A stretch of 64,000 nucleotides of DNA, taken from K23-9 sp049680365. GTDB taxonomy: Bacteria > Planctomycetota > Planctomycetia > Pirellulales > Pirellulaceae. Both the position numbers and the translations under genes were made by a program. Each line of letters opens with the position of its first letter. The stretch's first letter is position 1. The DNA is taken from assembly GCA_049680365.1 (NCBI GenBank), contig JBAUHQ010000107.1, positions 1 through 64,000 on the forward strand. Reading direction: 5' to 3'. Shown in pieces: positions 8,705 to 18,305 of the stretch. The notes below the pieces were generated by a model that was given only the letters and a program-made list of their open reading frames with translations, ran no database searches and had not been told where the DNA came from.

Positions 8705-9733
8705 TTATGGCTTGGTCGCATTTTTTGCCTCCGATTTTGGGGCGGCGGCGTACTGATTGGCGATCTTTTGTGCGGAGGCTTGAATCTGGCTCGCTAATCC
8801 GGGTGGGCTAATCACTTTCGCGTCTGCTCCGAAGGAGAGTATCCAACCGCGTAGTTCCGGCGTGTTGGCGACTTGGAAGGTGGCGATTGTGCTGCCATCT
8901 TTTTGTAGCTGAATTTGCTGTGACGGATGCCACTTGCTTTCGCTAACGGCGCGAGATGCGTCGGGCGAGAAACGAATTTGGATTTCGCTTGGCGGGTCGC
9001 CCGTGTAGATCCCGAAACCTTGTGCGAAGTGTGCTTCGGCGTCAAAATCATGTGGGATCGTGAATTGCACGTCGGTGACTTCGGCTTCGCTGATGCGGTC
9101 GACCTTGAACGTCCGCAGTTCCGCGTGAATATCGCTGGGCCCCACCACGTAAAGCGAATTTTGGTAACGGCGAATGGCGTAGGGCGAGATACCATACGAA
9201 GTCGGTTCAGTGCTGCTGCGTGAGTGATAAGCAATGAAGACGTTTTTGCCATCTTCGTGCCCCAGCATCAGTTGTTCGATCACGTCAGCATGATCGGTGT
9301 AGTCGACGATGCGAGGCTGCATCAGCGCGATCATGCGTGCGTGACGATCGCAATATTTAAGCGACGATTCGCTCAGCCCACTACGAATTTTGGCGACAGC
9401 CGACTGGGTGGCTTGGCCGATCGCGGTCGATTCCAAAGACCCCAGTGAACCGGTTAGTAAGATCAATGCATAGGCTTCGTCGTAAGTTAGCCCAGCACCA
9501 GTGATGGCAGCGCCGGTCATTTTCCAACGGCGACGGCCATGGTCCTCGGTCGACTCGGAGAGCGGAAACCCGCCTTCACAAAGACGGTTCAAATCACGGC
9601 GAATGGTTTTCAAACTAGCATCCAATTCTCGATGCAGTTCGTCGACCGTCACGCCTAGACGGCGGGAAGAGAGAATTTTGAGAAGGAGGATCTGTCGTTG
9701 GATCGTTCCGGTGCTGCCCGCACGTCCGTTCAT
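8705..9733 (-). CDS. WYL-domain transcriptional regulator with N-terminal HTH
   Basis: This 342-residue protein begins with a DeoR-like winged helix-turn-helix (about residues 10-65, with VDELHRELDASLKTIRRDLN) and continues into a WYL ligand-binding domain (about 140-230; SLYVVGPS and LRTFKVDRI are the core strands) plus a C-terminal extension (WCX-like). WYL proteins sense nucleic acids or small ligands and often control CRISPR-Cas and other defence genes. The gene ends eight bases from the end of the convergent XRE gene, next to the cas operon. The ATG at 9733 follows a region that contains a perfect 16-bp palindrome at 9878-9893. The target promoter is unknown. Confidence 0.9.
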   Translation of the reverse strand: MNGRAGSTGTIQRQILLLKILSSRRLGVTVDELHRELDASLKTIRRDLNRLCEGGFPLSESTEDHGRRRWKMTGAAITGAGLTYDEAYALILLTGSLGSLESTAIGQATQSAVAKIRSGLSESSLKYCDRHARMIALMQPRIVDYTDHADVIEQLMLGHEDGKNVFIAYHSRSSTEPTSYGISPYAIRRYQNSLYVVGPSDIHAELRTFKVDRISEAEVTDVQFTIPHDFDAEAHFAQGFGIYTGDPPSEIQIRFSPDASRAVSESKWHPSQQIQLQKDGSTIATFQVANTPELRGWILSFGADAKVISPPGLASQIQASAQKIANQYAAAPKSEAKNATKP

Positions 9734-9877
9734 CGCCGCGTTCCCTAGCCTGCGTGAAAAAATGTTGTTCAGGCAGTGAATCTAGCACGGGCGCTGGGCA
9801 GGTACTGACCAAGGGTGCCGAGATTTCTCCATTGACTATGAAATTCACTAGCCAAGTGGGGACAATTCTGTGCTGGG

Positions 9878-9893
9878 TTTCGCAATTGCGAAA
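9878..9893. promoter_or_regulatory. Perfect 16-bp palindrome, candidate operator
   Basis: TTTCGCAATTGCGAAA is an exact palindrome about 145 bases upstream of the WYL gene start, in the 276-base non-coding gap 9734-10009. Its size and symmetry suit a dimeric helix-turn-helix regulator, for example the WYL protein itself. No matching second site was noticed in the cas promoter gap by eye. Confidence 0.4.
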
Positions 9894-10009
9894 AACAACG
9901 AGGGCAAAAAACGCTCCGCAGTGTGCTTGACCGTTTCGTATTGGCTCGTCAGCGCCGCGTCGGATGAGGCAATGAGCTTTTTAGATCAGCTGACTCGTAG
10001 CCACGTCCA

Positions 10010-10855
10010 CTACGATTCTGAATGCGTCTGCATGATGAAGTCCACGACGCGTTGGGGTTCGGGGTGTGTGAAGTGATGACCGTTTGATTTTTCGGTGCCC
10101 TCGGGGACGACGATAACCTGCATTTCTTGACCGAGCGATTTTAGCTTGTCACGCAAGACATACGTGTTTTCAGTGGGAGGCACGACACGATCGTTTTCAC
10201 TGACGATGTGCATCACCGGAATATTGGACTTGGCAATGATCTGGGCATAGTTGATCGGCAGCTTGTCATAGGTGGCGGCTTGTTCTTCCGTCAGGCCGTA
10301 GGCTTTTAAGCAGTTCTGCCAACTGCCGGCGTGACCAATGCCGCTGCCCTTACCACCAGGCCACGAACGAAAATCCATCACTGGCGTATCGCAATAGATC
10401 CTGGCAACGCGATCGGGGTGCTGGGCAGTCCAGTTGTAGACAAACAGACCGCCGCGACTGACACCTTCCATCACCGCTTTTTCGTTCAAATCATGCTTGT
10501 TGACTAGCTCGTTGTAGAACACGTCTGCGCGTTCAATCACATTGGGGCAACCAAATTGATTGGCCACATCCATGTAGGCTAAGTGAAATCCTTTGCCGAC
10601 CAATGTGACATCCATTTCCGCATGAAAGCTCGGAAAGCGAGCTCGCCAGATCCAAGGATTGCCCGGCAGCGAATTGTTAGGCTTGATCAAGTAGCACTGC
10701 GAATCGGCACATTGAAAATAAAATTGCTGGAAGCCGTGCCAGTCTGTTTTCTTGGTGTACCAATTGGCTGCCGTCGTCGTGGCTTCTTGGGCCGTCACCG
10801 AATTGCTGGCGAACAGGAGAAACAATAGAACGAAGACTGAGCGCGAATGTGTCAT
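10010..10855 (-). CDS. Secreted alpha/beta hydrolase
   Basis: This 281-residue protein has a signal peptide ending near TAQ (residues 1-23) and an alpha/beta-hydrolase fold. The nucleophile elbow is GVSRGG with Ser133. Probable partners are Asp222 in SENDRVVP and His260 or His261 in NGHHF. The fold is of the prolyl-oligopeptidase/esterase type; such proteins in planctomycetes are often annotated as lipases or acetyl xylan esterases, but the substrate cannot be told. It follows the FtsK-like gene by 83 bases on the same strand and may be the last gene of that operon or a separate unit. Confidence 0.8.
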   Translation of the reverse strand: MTHSRSVFVLLFLLFASNSVTAQEATTTAANWYTKKTDWHGFQQFYFQCADSQCYLIKPNNSLPGNPWIWRARFPSFHAEMDVTLVGKGFHLAYMDVANQFGCPNVIERADVFYNELVNKHDLNEKAVMEGVSRGGLFVYNWTAQHPDRVARIYCDTPVMDFRSWPGGKGSGIGHAGSWQNCLKAYGLTEEQAATYDKLPINYAQIIAKSNIPVMHIVSENDRVVPPTENTYVLRDKLKSLGQEMQVIVVPEGTEKSNGHHFTHPEPQRVVDFIMQTHSES

Positions 10856-10938
10856 AACTGGATCTTTCGTGACGTAGGATTCTAGCCCGCGTATTTACAG
10901 TGTTTCTTCACTGGCAGGCAACACGCGCCTACCCACGA

Positions 10939-13900
10939 TTACTTTGCCAGCCAGCGACTGACCGTTTCGGCATCGGGCAAATCGCATTGGCGGAATTTCA
11001 TGATGCGGCCTTCCGAATCGTCGTACAGCAACATTGTCGCTGCCGAAAGTTCCGATGCTATCGGGCTGTCGATCAAGACGGACGAATCAGACGCATTCAT
11101 ACGTCCCAAGATTCGCAATTCCAAATCGTGTTGCGACGCACGTGGCAGCCATCGTGAAAGTGTTTCCGCTCCACCGCAAACCAAATACACAAACACGTTC
11201 GCGGCGGGCCCGTCGCGAAGAACGTCACGCAGCGCCGTCGCACCGTTTTCGTCGGCAGCAGCCGAATCGAGCGAGAAACTAAACGATTCGTCTTGGCGGA
11301 ATTCACGAAAGCGATCCAGTGGATCGATGATGGCAACAATCGGAGCGGCCTTTTCATTCTCTTCGCCGCGCTGCTGGACGATCTTGTTCAACGCCACCAT
11401 TTCCGCTTCGGCATCGCGAGGTTTGATCTGTTTCGCGTTCACCTTGGCTTCTTCCAGCCACGGCATCAACGACGGCGAGTCATCCGCGCGATTGCCGTCA
11501 AAATACAAGATCTGCAATTTGCGATGACTCTTCGCATAGGAAGATACTGTCGACGCAATGATGGCTCCACGCGATTCCGGCGGCGTGATCAACAACACGT
11601 TGCGTCCCGCATTTCGCGTCAACTCCAAAGTCGCTGGCGGACCGATCTCGACGGATTCACCCAAGAAACCACGCAACGCATTTGTTTTCTTCTCGCCGTT
11701 GATGGCTAGATCCGCCAACGGGCCGGACCAGGCACAGGGCCGGTTGCCTTCGAAGATCACCGGCGGTGCATAGTTGGCAATGAATTTGTCATCGCGATTC
11801 GCGATCCGTGCGAGCAACTGCTTGTGGTCATCCGACGAAAGCCAAGCAACTTGGAATGGCTGATTGCCTTCGACTAGACCGCCCGCGTCATTGTAGATCG
11901 CTTCGCCAGGACGGCTGATCAAACGGGCGGCCGTGTTGTCGTCCGACAAAATCAAAGCGGCATCCGATTCGCTACAGTGCATCGCAATCCGCACTGCCAT
12001 CTGCCCCAACGTGGCACGCGGCAACGAGAATGCGCCTGCCAGCGACTGGCTACTCAGAACAACGTGCATCCCGAACGAGCGGCCTTGTCGCACTAATCGA
12101 TCCAGCAACATCGCACAGTCGCCGGCCAAACGGTCGTCTCGTACAAATAACTCTTGAAATTCGTCAACGACCAACATAATCCGCGGCATTTCATCGCCAC
12201 GCGTACCACGGTATTCGCTCAGTTCCTGAACACCGTAGGCACGAAACTTTTCGCCGCGCGATTGAAGTTCCGCATCCAAGCGTTGCAAAACACTGCGGCC
12301 GAATTCCCGTTCGCTTTCAATGCCAATCACGCGTGCGTGCGGCATACCATTGTCAGCGTACGGCTTGAACTCGACGCCTTTTTTGAAGTCCAGTAAGTAG
12401 AAATGCAGTTGATCTGGCCGGTAATGAAACGCGCCGGACGTGATGATCGAATGCAGTAGCGTACTTTTGCCCGAACCCGTTTTGCCGGCAATCAATACGT
12501 GCTGACGAACGCCTTCTCCCAAATCCAACGCGAGCGATCGATTGGCACCTTGAGTACCGATGACGATTTCGATGCCATCATCGGTCGACGCTTCGCCTTC
12601 CTTGTCTTTATTCAACAAAGTGCGCAGCGGAATCTCAACTTTCGAAGCCGCGATCGCTGCAGTGCCAATTTTTTCGACTAGCTGATTTCGCAAAGCAGCT
12701 GGCGGTGATGGCGCGGGTTCAAACGGCAACGCATCCAATAATTCCGATTCGAATTGCCACTTGCCACTTTCGTCGACATTCAGTTTCAGTAGTTTTTCCC
12801 CGCTAGGCAGTGGCATGTCCGCAGGCCACGCCTTGGTGCTATCGGTGACGATGACCGTAAAGACGCCGCATCGCAAACCACTCTGAATCAACGCGAGAAG
12901 GTGCTTGTAACTGCTTCGCGTCAGTCCCTCAGGAAGCCCCACTCCCGCAATTATTCGATACGGCTCCGCCATCGAACCAGCTAAAAGGTTGTAGTCTTCG
13001 ATGCGTTCAAAGCGGTCACGTAAGCTGGATTGCAGGACGTCTTCGATGTGATGGGCGATCTCGCCCAATCGCTGGTCAATGTTGCTTTCGCTGGCCCAAA
13101 CGCGGTGCCCGACCAATGATGGATCGTGATCCGCTAGCGCCATGAAACTGGTAAAGTGCTGTCCGCGACCCAGTGGATCAATCAGAGTCAGTTTTGCCCG
13201 TGACGCTTTCACACCGCTGAGCAATCGCCAAAGAATTTGATGCGCCAGATCAATCGCGTTTTCCATTTGGGACGACGCGGCGCTGATCACCACGCCGCTG
13301 TGCAATCGACGATGCAAAACCACCGGCAGCGATCCAGGGATTTCGTCGTCGGGCACAATCGCGGGCGTATCAGATTGACTATTGATCACGCCATCGGGAT
13401 TGGCTTGGGCGGCGGGCGATAGTGATGCACGCAAATTGTCCGCGATGCCAAGCGTTCCCAGCGGCAAGTAGTCAAGCTGATCGGGCGGAGCACTGTCAGC
13501 AGTCGCAATGGATTGCCAATCGGGAAACCGCTGCGTCACCGATGTTTCAGTGGCAGCAATACGCTGCATTCCTTTATGAACGCCTTGTTTCAGGCGATGA
13601 GCCAGTCGCTGCAGCTGCTCCTTGCGATAAACCTGACTGGCCTTTCGTTGCTCTTCCAACTGCTTATCGGTTTGCGACAGCGCATCGGTGATCTCGATTG
13701 CCAACGACTCGGCACGCTGATGCATTTTGCCACTGATATCGGCGTAGTCGGCGAGATATTTTTCGTCAACTTCCTTGAGCGCCAGGGTCAATTTATCGCG
13801 CGACTCGCGCTGCTCTTCCTTCAAGCGAATTTCCAACTCGGCAAGTTGCTCTTTTTTCCATCGATCGGCTGTTGCCAAATGTGAATCACGTCGGTCGATT

Positions 13901-14853
13901 AGTTCCTGGGAAAGTTCTTTCGCTGTCTTCGTCGCGATGTTGCGTCCTGTTTGGGCGACTTCTTCCGCAGCAACGACAATACGTTCCACTCGTGGGTAGA
14001 GCACTCGCGTCATCTTTTTCAGTGGCCACAACAAAATGGCATAGATGATGAATCCCAGGACGCCACCGGTCACGATGCCGACCAACATGGGAATCCATGG
14101 CGATTCGAACTGCAGGGCCAACACACCGACAATCCAAATCACGATGAAGACCGCCACTCCCGCTGGCAGATAGAACGAATCCACGATTTTGGACGCTGCT
14201 CCAGTCTGCATTTCCAGTACAGTCGATTTCAGTTTTCGCGTCAAACGAAAGACCGTATCGACTGACTCGGACACCGATTTGGGCGGTATCTCAGCCATGT
14301 TTTCTTCGGGCGTCTCCGCTGGCGGAACCGGAGGTAATCCATCCAGTCGCCGAACGGTCAACGCGCGTGCCCATTCGATGTCGTCCTGCATCGGTGTCAG
14401 CGAATCATCAATCTGTGCGATCTCGGTTTGCCGCTGTTCGATCGGCTGATTTTTTCGCGTCTCGTATTGATGAACGACTGCTTCGCGACGAGCTTCTACC
14501 TTGCGCGCGATATCCTGTTGACCTTCAGCGAGCTGCTTGCGGTAAATCGCCGAGAGCCGACTGATTTGCTGACGCGTCTTGATGGCAGTTGCTTCGTAAG
14601 TGGAAGTCAACTTTTCTTCCGCCGCGTCCCAATCCTGCAGCATCTCGCGTCTTTGCCGGCGACATTCGTCCGTCTGCTCGCTGCGGCTTGACGCAAGCGA
14701 TTGCTCCTCTTTGTTCTTTTCCGCGTGATGCCGCTGCAGCAACCCTAGCTGTTGCTCGGCCGATGAACGACAGCGTTGTGCCAATCCACTTAGCAAACGC
14801 TTCTGACGGCGGGGATCAAACAGTCCCGGTGGATCGACAGAGGAGTCTTTCAT
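10939..14853 (-). CDS. Membrane-anchored FtsK/SpoIIIE ATPase, EccC-like layout
   Basis: This 1304-residue protein is built as follows: a charged coiled coil (about 35-150), two adjacent transmembrane helices (about 228-248 and 253-277), a second coiled coil (about 300-430), then three FtsK-like segments. The first (about 515-690) lacks a P-loop. The second is intact, with Walker A GKTGSGKST at 790-798 and Walker B LVVDEFQ at about 894-900. The third (about 1060-1300) has only a degenerate loop (NVLLITPPESRG). Two helices followed by three tandem ATPase units recalls EccC/EssC of type VII secretion, but there the first ATPase unit carries the activity. A WXG100-like gene lies directly upstream. 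A DNA translocase role is the alternative. Confidence 0.85.
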   Translation of the reverse strand: MKDSSVDPPGLFDPRRQKRLLSGLAQRCRSSAEQQLGLLQRHHAEKNKEEQSLASSRSEQTDECRRQRREMLQDWDAAEEKLTSTYEATAIKTRQQISRLSAIYRKQLAEGQQDIARKVEARREAVVHQYETRKNQPIEQRQTEIAQIDDSLTPMQDDIEWARALTVRRLDGLPPVPPAETPEENMAEIPPKSVSESVDTVFRLTRKLKSTVLEMQTGAASKIVDSFYLPAGVAVFIVIWIVGVLALQFESPWIPMLVGIVTGGVLGFIIYAILLWPLKKMTRVLYPRVERIVVAAEEVAQTGRNIATKTAKELSQELIDRRDSHLATADRWKKEQLAELEIRLKEEQRESRDKLTLALKEVDEKYLADYADISGKMHQRAESLAIEITDALSQTDKQLEEQRKASQVYRKEQLQRLAHRLKQGVHKGMQRIAATETSVTQRFPDWQSIATADSAPPDQLDYLPLGTLGIADNLRASLSPAAQANPDGVINSQSDTPAIVPDDEIPGSLPVVLHRRLHSGVVISAASSQMENAIDLAHQILWRLLSGVKASRAKLTLIDPLGRGQHFTSFMALADHDPSLVGHRVWASESNIDQRLGEIAHHIEDVLQSSLRDRFERIEDYNLLAGSMAEPYRIIAGVGLPEGLTRSSYKHLLALIQSGLRCGVFTVIVTDSTKAWPADMPLPSGEKLLKLNVDESGKWQFESELLDALPFEPAPSPPAALRNQLVEKIGTAAIAASKVEIPLRTLLNKDKEGEASTDDGIEIVIGTQGANRSLALDLGEGVRQHVLIAGKTGSGKSTLLHSIITSGAFHYRPDQLHFYLLDFKKGVEFKPYADNGMPHARVIGIESEREFGRSVLQRLDAELQSRGEKFRAYGVQELSEYRGTRGDEMPRIMLVVDEFQELFVRDDRLAGDCAMLLDRLVRQGRSFGMHVVLSSQSLAGAFSLPRATLGQMAVRIAMHCSESDAALILSDDNTAARLISRPGEAIYNDAGGLVEGNQPFQVAWLSSDDHKQLLARIANRDDKFIANYAPPVIFEGNRPCAWSGPLADLAINGEKKTNALRGFLGESVEIGPPATLELTRNAGRNVLLITPPESRGAIIASTVSSYAKSHRKLQILYFDGNRADDSPSLMPWLEEAKVNAKQIKPRDAEAEMVALNKIVQQRGEENEKAAPIVAIIDPLDRFREFRQDESFSFSLDSAAADENGATALRDVLRDGPAANVFVYLVCGGAETLSRWLPRASQHDLELRILGRMNASDSSVLIDSPIASELSAATMLLYDDSEGRIMKFRQCDLPDAETVSRWLAK

Positions 14854-14917
14854 GGTGATGCATCAGTCAACGACAATCAGGAAAACAACAGACGCGTAGA
14901 AAAACGTCCCGACACTA

Positions 14918-15172
14918 CTATAACTCATCGGACGTGGGATCTTCGTCGGCCAGTAGGCGATCGGCTTTGCGAATTTTGTTGGTGAATTCGCTCAAGCCAG
15001 CTGAAAATCGATTCAAACTTGGTCCCAATGACGATAGATGCTCTTGTTCAAACTGTCGGCAGCGATCATCACGCCAGTCATCTTTAACGTCGGCCCACAG
15101 CTTGGCAAATTCAATGAAATCCCGCTTGAATCGGTTTTCCGCGTCCGTCAATGTTCCAAATTGAAATGCCAT
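14918..15172 (-). CDS. Small WXG100-like helical protein
   Basis: This 84-residue protein is predicted to be two long helices. A hairpin-like turn around Trp26/Trp33 (FAKLWADVKDDWRDDRCRQF) takes the place of the WxG motif of ESAT-6/WXG100 proteins; here it is W-R-D rather than W-x-G. The tail is acidic. There is no signal peptide or membrane segment. It lies between the HEAT-like gene (42 bases upstream) and the FtsK/SpoIIIE ATPase gene (64 bases downstream), which is where a type VII substrate or its partner would be encoded. The family assignment rests on length, helical pattern and context rather than a clear match. Confidence 0.6.
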   Translation of the reverse strand: MAFQFGTLTDAENRFKRDFIEFAKLWADVKDDWRDDRCRQFEQEHLSSLGPSLNRFSAGLSEFTNKIRKADRLLADEDPTSDEL

Positions 15173-15214
15173 GATGCGATCTTGTTGAATAGGTGACCTG
15201 TAATAATAAACGCA

Positions 15215-16762
15215 CTACGAATTGAATGTCCGCAACATTTTTCGGCCTTTGTATAGATTGAATAAGTCTTGTGGCTGAAGCGGACGTTGCCGACCCGCAA
15301 CAGGTTGTTCAATCGTCTCCAGCCCGTCGGTCACGACTAGGCACTCTGTGTTTTCCCGGACGCCGCGAAAAATCGCCGCTTGTTCATCGAGTAGGAAACC
15401 CAACATTTCCGGCTTGATCTCATCATAATCAAGATGCTGCAGGTGTTGCTGGTAAGGCTCGATCGCACGCCGCTGAGCTTCATTGAACTGATCAGCGCTG
15501 ACGGTGAAGATGTCCGGATGCTCTGCATGCCACCCAGCGTAAATTGCGTAGATATCTTCCACGGGCATGTCAGCAACATCCGCAGCCATCGAATGAGTCG
15601 TCGGGCCAGCGAGTCCAACATTGCTGAAACAGCGATCGCCAAAATTGTATTCGAATCGAACCAAGAACACGTCAATCGGATTGTCAAAGCTGGGCCAAAG
15701 CATCCGCCGCGAATCGACCACTTCAATGTGCGTCGGCGGCACTCCCATTTGCTGCGGCTGGCTCAACCACAATGCCAATTCAGCTTCGGCGGTCGCGTTG
15801 TCGGTTCGATACTCTTCTTCGATACCGTCGCCGAACCCGAGTTCATCGGCATACTGAATCGCGCGCAGTCGCGCGGCGGGATCTGCTGCCAATTCGATCA
15901 ATCGTTTTTCGCCTTCCTCTTCGCCCAGTTTCGCCAGTGCGCCAGCCGCTTCGCATTGAACACGGCGATGACGAAGCTCAACGGTTTGATTTAACTTGCC
16001 AATCGACGATTCGTCACCGATCAAACCCACCGCATCGCACAGTGATACCGCCAATGCAACGGCTTCGCCAAGCGTATTTTGAACTGTCTCGACATCGGTG
16101 CCAAAGGCCCGTGGGTTCTCCTCGAAGCTGCCCAGTCGTCCACTGACTTCGCCCAGCAAATGGTTCAGTGCTGTGACTTGGTCGGCGGCTGGGTGTTCTT
16201 CGACGCGGCACTTACGAGTCAAGTAGTTCGCCAAATCCAACAGCGGGGCAGCCAGCGATGGATGGATCAGACACTGCAGCACTTCCGGATACACGGCTTC
16301 GACAGGCCAATTGTCGCTCTGCATTAGCGGGCTGAGAACTTGTGCGGCCTGCATCCATTCTTTTGGGGGCCGGGCGACCAAGATCGCAACCAGGATTTCA
16401 AGCGATTGCTGCGTTCGCATCATCGCCAAAATCTGCAGCAACAAATGTCGATTCGGCGTTTGAGCGGGAAGTGATGATTCTAATTGGTAAAGCAAGACGG
16501 GATCAATCTTCGCAAACACTGCTGCCACTTCTTCACCGGAAGCTTGCAAGAGTTGCGTGTGAACTACGCGGAGCAAACCACCCAGGATGGCTGGATCCGA
16601 CTGATTGATCTCAGCGGTCGATTCCAACATCGCCGCTAGCGTCGCTAATCCATTTTGCGGTCCAGCGGCTTCGGCGATTTTTCGAAGATGGTAGCCGGCA
16701 GCGACCGGGTCAGCCGATGGGCCCAAGAGCGGAGTGAGGTCTGGCTGAGTCAAAGTGTTCAC
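15215..16762 (-). CDS. HEAT-repeat-like protein of the FtsK operon
   Basis: This 515-residue protein has no signal peptide. Its first 330 residues are repeated helical pairs of HEAT type, clearest at about 270-310 (HRRVQCEAAGALAKLGEEEG and following). The last 180 residues form a separate mixed domain with DNPIDVFLVRFEYNFGD and aromatic-rich segments that I do not recognise. It begins with GTG at 16762, without a strong ribosome binding site, and precedes the WXG100-like and FtsK-like genes on the same strand. It may be a scaffold or adaptor for the ATPase; no enzyme motif is visible. Confidence 0.7.
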   Translation of the reverse strand: MNTLTQPDLTPLLGPSADPVAAGYHLRKIAEAAGPQNGLATLAAMLESTAEINQSDPAILGGLLRVVHTQLLQASGEEVAAVFAKIDPVLLYQLESSLPAQTPNRHLLLQILAMMRTQQSLEILVAILVARPPKEWMQAAQVLSPLMQSDNWPVEAVYPEVLQCLIHPSLAAPLLDLANYLTRKCRVEEHPAADQVTALNHLLGEVSGRLGSFEENPRAFGTDVETVQNTLGEAVALAVSLCDAVGLIGDESSIGKLNQTVELRHRRVQCEAAGALAKLGEEEGEKRLIELAADPAARLRAIQYADELGFGDGIEEEYRTDNATAEAELALWLSQPQQMGVPPTHIEVVDSRRMLWPSFDNPIDVFLVRFEYNFGDRCFSNVGLAGPTTHSMAADVADMPVEDIYAIYAGWHAEHPDIFTVSADQFNEAQRRAIEPYQQHLQHLDYDEIKPEMLGFLLDEQAAIFRGVRENTECLVVTDGLETIEQPVAGRQRPLQPQDLFNLYKGRKMLRTFNS

Positions 16763-16850
16763 GCGAGCTGAATGAGAAGCAAACTGTCAGGGACACTATT
16801 CTTGCCGCTCGAAGCGAATTGCGAAACGTGGGAGAGAAAGTGCGTCCGCT

Positions 16851-18305
16851 CTACGCGAGAATCTCTTTCACCACGCGGCTCTCTTCCACACCAGTGAGCC
16901 GCTGATCGAGCCCTTTGAATGGATAAGTGAATCGTTCGTGATCGACACCCATTTGATCCAAAATCGTCGCGTTCAAGTCGCGAATATGGACAGGATCTCG
17001 CGTCACGTTGTAGCTGAAATCGTCCGTTTCACCGTGAACCACGCCACCTTGAATGCCCGCGCCAGCCATCCAAATCGTAAAACATTTTGGGTGGTGATCG
17101 CGACCATAGGTATCCTTGGTCAGCTTGCCTTGGCAATAAACCGTTCTGCCAAACTCGCCGCCCCAAACCACTAACGTGTCGTCCAGCATGCCACGCTGAC
17201 GCAAATCCGTCAGCAATCCGGCCGAAGGTTGATCGACGTCGCGACATTGATTGGGCAAATCTTTAGGCAACTCGCCATGCTGATCCCAGCCACGATGAAA
17301 AACCTGCGTGAACCGAACGCCGCGCTCAGCCATTCGACGTGACATCAAACAGCAATTGGCAAACGTTCCGGGTTTCAACACATCCGGTCCGTACAAGTCC
17401 AACACATGCTGCGGTTCGTCGGAAATGTCATTCAAATCCGGCACACTGGTTTGCATCCGGAAGGCCATTTCGTACTGGGCGATCCGCGCGAGCGTCTCTG
17501 GGTCACCCGTACGCTGAGCATTGATGTTGTTCAATCGACCAAGCGAATCGAGCATTCGGCGACGAACGCCTGCATCGATGCCATCGGGATTGGACAAATA
17601 CAAAACCGGATCGCCCGCACTGCGCAACGCGACGCCTTGATACTTGCTGGGCAAAAATCCGCTGCCCCACAATCGGTTGTAAAGTGCTTGCGCTTCTTTG
17701 CGTCCCGTCCATGTTGCCGTCATGACCATAAAGGTTGGCAGGTTTTCGTTCTCGGTGCCAAGGCCGTAATTCAGCCACGCACCCAAACTCGCTTTGCCCG
17801 GCAATTGATCGCCGGTGCAAATGTACGTGATCGCGGGATCGTGATTGATCGCTTCGGTGTACATCGATTTGATCAACGCGATGTCGTCAACTTTGCGCGA
17901 CATGTGCGGCAACAACTCGCTGACCATCGTGCCGTTTGCACCTTGTGGTGCGAATTTGTAGATGCTTGGCGCAATCGGAAAACGTGATTGCCCGCTCGTC
18001 ATCGTCGTCAAACGCTGTCCTTGCCTGATCGAATCCGGCAAGTCTTTGTCGAACAAGTCGGCCATTTTTGGTTTGTGATCCCACATGTCCATCTGGCTGG
18101 GCGCGCCCGACATGAACAGATAGATCGCTCGTTTCGCTTTCGGTTCGTGGTGCGGCAAATCAGGTCGTCCACCCGATCGTGCCGGCGAACTACCACGTGC
18201 ATCCAGACTGGCTAGTGCTGCCGCACCCAATCCGGCTGACGTTCGCGAGAAAAGCGCTCTGCGAGTAATTCCGTTGACGAAATTGGTTTTGTGTTGTTCG
18301 TTCAT
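16851..18305 (-). CDS. DUF1501 protein, sulfatase-superfamily-like, Tat-type signal
   Basis: This 484-residue DUF1501 protein begins with a twin-arginine-type signal (TRRALFSRTSAGLGAAALASL). Conserved stretches include RAIYLFMSGAPSQMDMWDHKP, VVWGGEFGRT and GRDHHPKCFTIWMAGAG. The family is related in fold to alkaline phosphatases/sulfatases and is very abundant in planctomycetes. It is nearly always paired with a cytochrome/DUF1549/DUF1553 protein, as here: its ATG overlaps the stop of the upstream gene (ATGA at 18302-18305). The substrate is unknown; polysaccharide or sulfated-polymer breakdown is the usual guess. Confidence 0.93.
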   Translation of the reverse strand: MNEQHKTNFVNGITRRALFSRTSAGLGAAALASLDARGSSPARSGGRPDLPHHEPKAKRAIYLFMSGAPSQMDMWDHKPKMADLFDKDLPDSIRQGQRLTTMTSGQSRFPIAPSIYKFAPQGANGTMVSELLPHMSRKVDDIALIKSMYTEAINHDPAITYICTGDQLPGKASLGAWLNYGLGTENENLPTFMVMTATWTGRKEAQALYNRLWGSGFLPSKYQGVALRSAGDPVLYLSNPDGIDAGVRRRMLDSLGRLNNINAQRTGDPETLARIAQYEMAFRMQTSVPDLNDISDEPQHVLDLYGPDVLKPGTFANCCLMSRRMAERGVRFTQVFHRGWDQHGELPKDLPNQCRDVDQPSAGLLTDLRQRGMLDDTLVVWGGEFGRTVYCQGKLTKDTYGRDHHPKCFTIWMAGAGIQGGVVHGETDDFSYNVTRDPVHIRDLNATILDQMGVDHERFTYPFKGLDQRLTGVEESRVVKEILA

